Shown here piece after piece: positions 5,518 through 5,547 of a stretch of DNA of 5,547 bases. Every line of letters begins with the position of its first letter. The stretch's first letter is position 1. This DNA is from Nitrososphaeraceae archaeon (GTDB lineage: Archaea > Thermoproteota > Nitrososphaeria > Nitrososphaerales > Nitrososphaeraceae): positions 1 to 5,547 of the forward strand of contig JANWJI010000165.1 in NCBI GenBank assembly GCA_025449515.1. Direction: 5' to 3'. The notes under the pieces were generated by a model, which saw only the letters and a program-made list of their open reading frames with translations, was not told where the DNA came from and searched no databases. A program made the translations under genes and the position numbers.

Positions 5518-5547
5518 TTGAAAACACTAGGTAAGAAGGGCGACACA

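Overview
The window looks like AT-rich chromosomal DNA from an archaeon, most likely a soil-type Nitrososphaeria (ammonia-oxidising Thaumarchaeota of the Nitrososphaera/Nitrosocosmicus kind). The reasons are archaeal TATA-like boxes 25-45 nt before starts, starts without Shine-Dalgarno sites (two of them TTG), and a tyrosine recombinase whose SGMRRGAIP box and coiled-coil tail ending near 'NPKLARVKPEAL' resemble integrases I associate with that group. The lineage comes from recollection of protein style, not from a search.

Layout: (1) 1-631, minus: the N-terminal two thirds or so of a radical SAM protein of the spore-photoproduct-lyase-like (SPL/COG1533) family, running off the left edge. (2) 632-1233: about 600 bp with no intact convincing gene. 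Its minus strand holds what looks like a decayed gene (about 906-1132, one frameshift and one in-frame stop), and its right end holds the promoter of the next gene. (3) 1234-3192, plus: an intact AMP-forming acyl-CoA synthetase of the acetyl-CoA synthetase type. The acetate-limiting tryptophan position is a glycine, so the substrate is open. (4) 3234-4438, plus: a tyrosine recombinase/integrase with its own strong TATA box, broken by a single-base frameshift near 3743-3761 that separates the first catalytic Arg from the other catalytic residues. (5) 4415-5416, minus: an unrecognised 333-residue protein with a predicted N-terminal winged-helix region. Its last codons overlap the integrase 3' end antiparallel. 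(6) 5417-5547: the upstream region of that gene, with a TATA-like box and several short dyads.

The genes do not form one pathway. The synthetase is a metabolic gene that could activate an organic acid to its CoA thioester. The radical SAM gene is divergent from it. The dead or frameshifted integrase and the remnant at 906-1132 suggest a plastic locus, possibly the scar of an integrated element, but no attachment-site repeats were found. I see no rRNA, tRNA, CRISPR array or complete transposon. No clearly new multi-gene system is visible. The most interesting items are the altered acyl pocket of the synthetase, the frameshifted integrase, the decayed gene and the winged-helix orphan.
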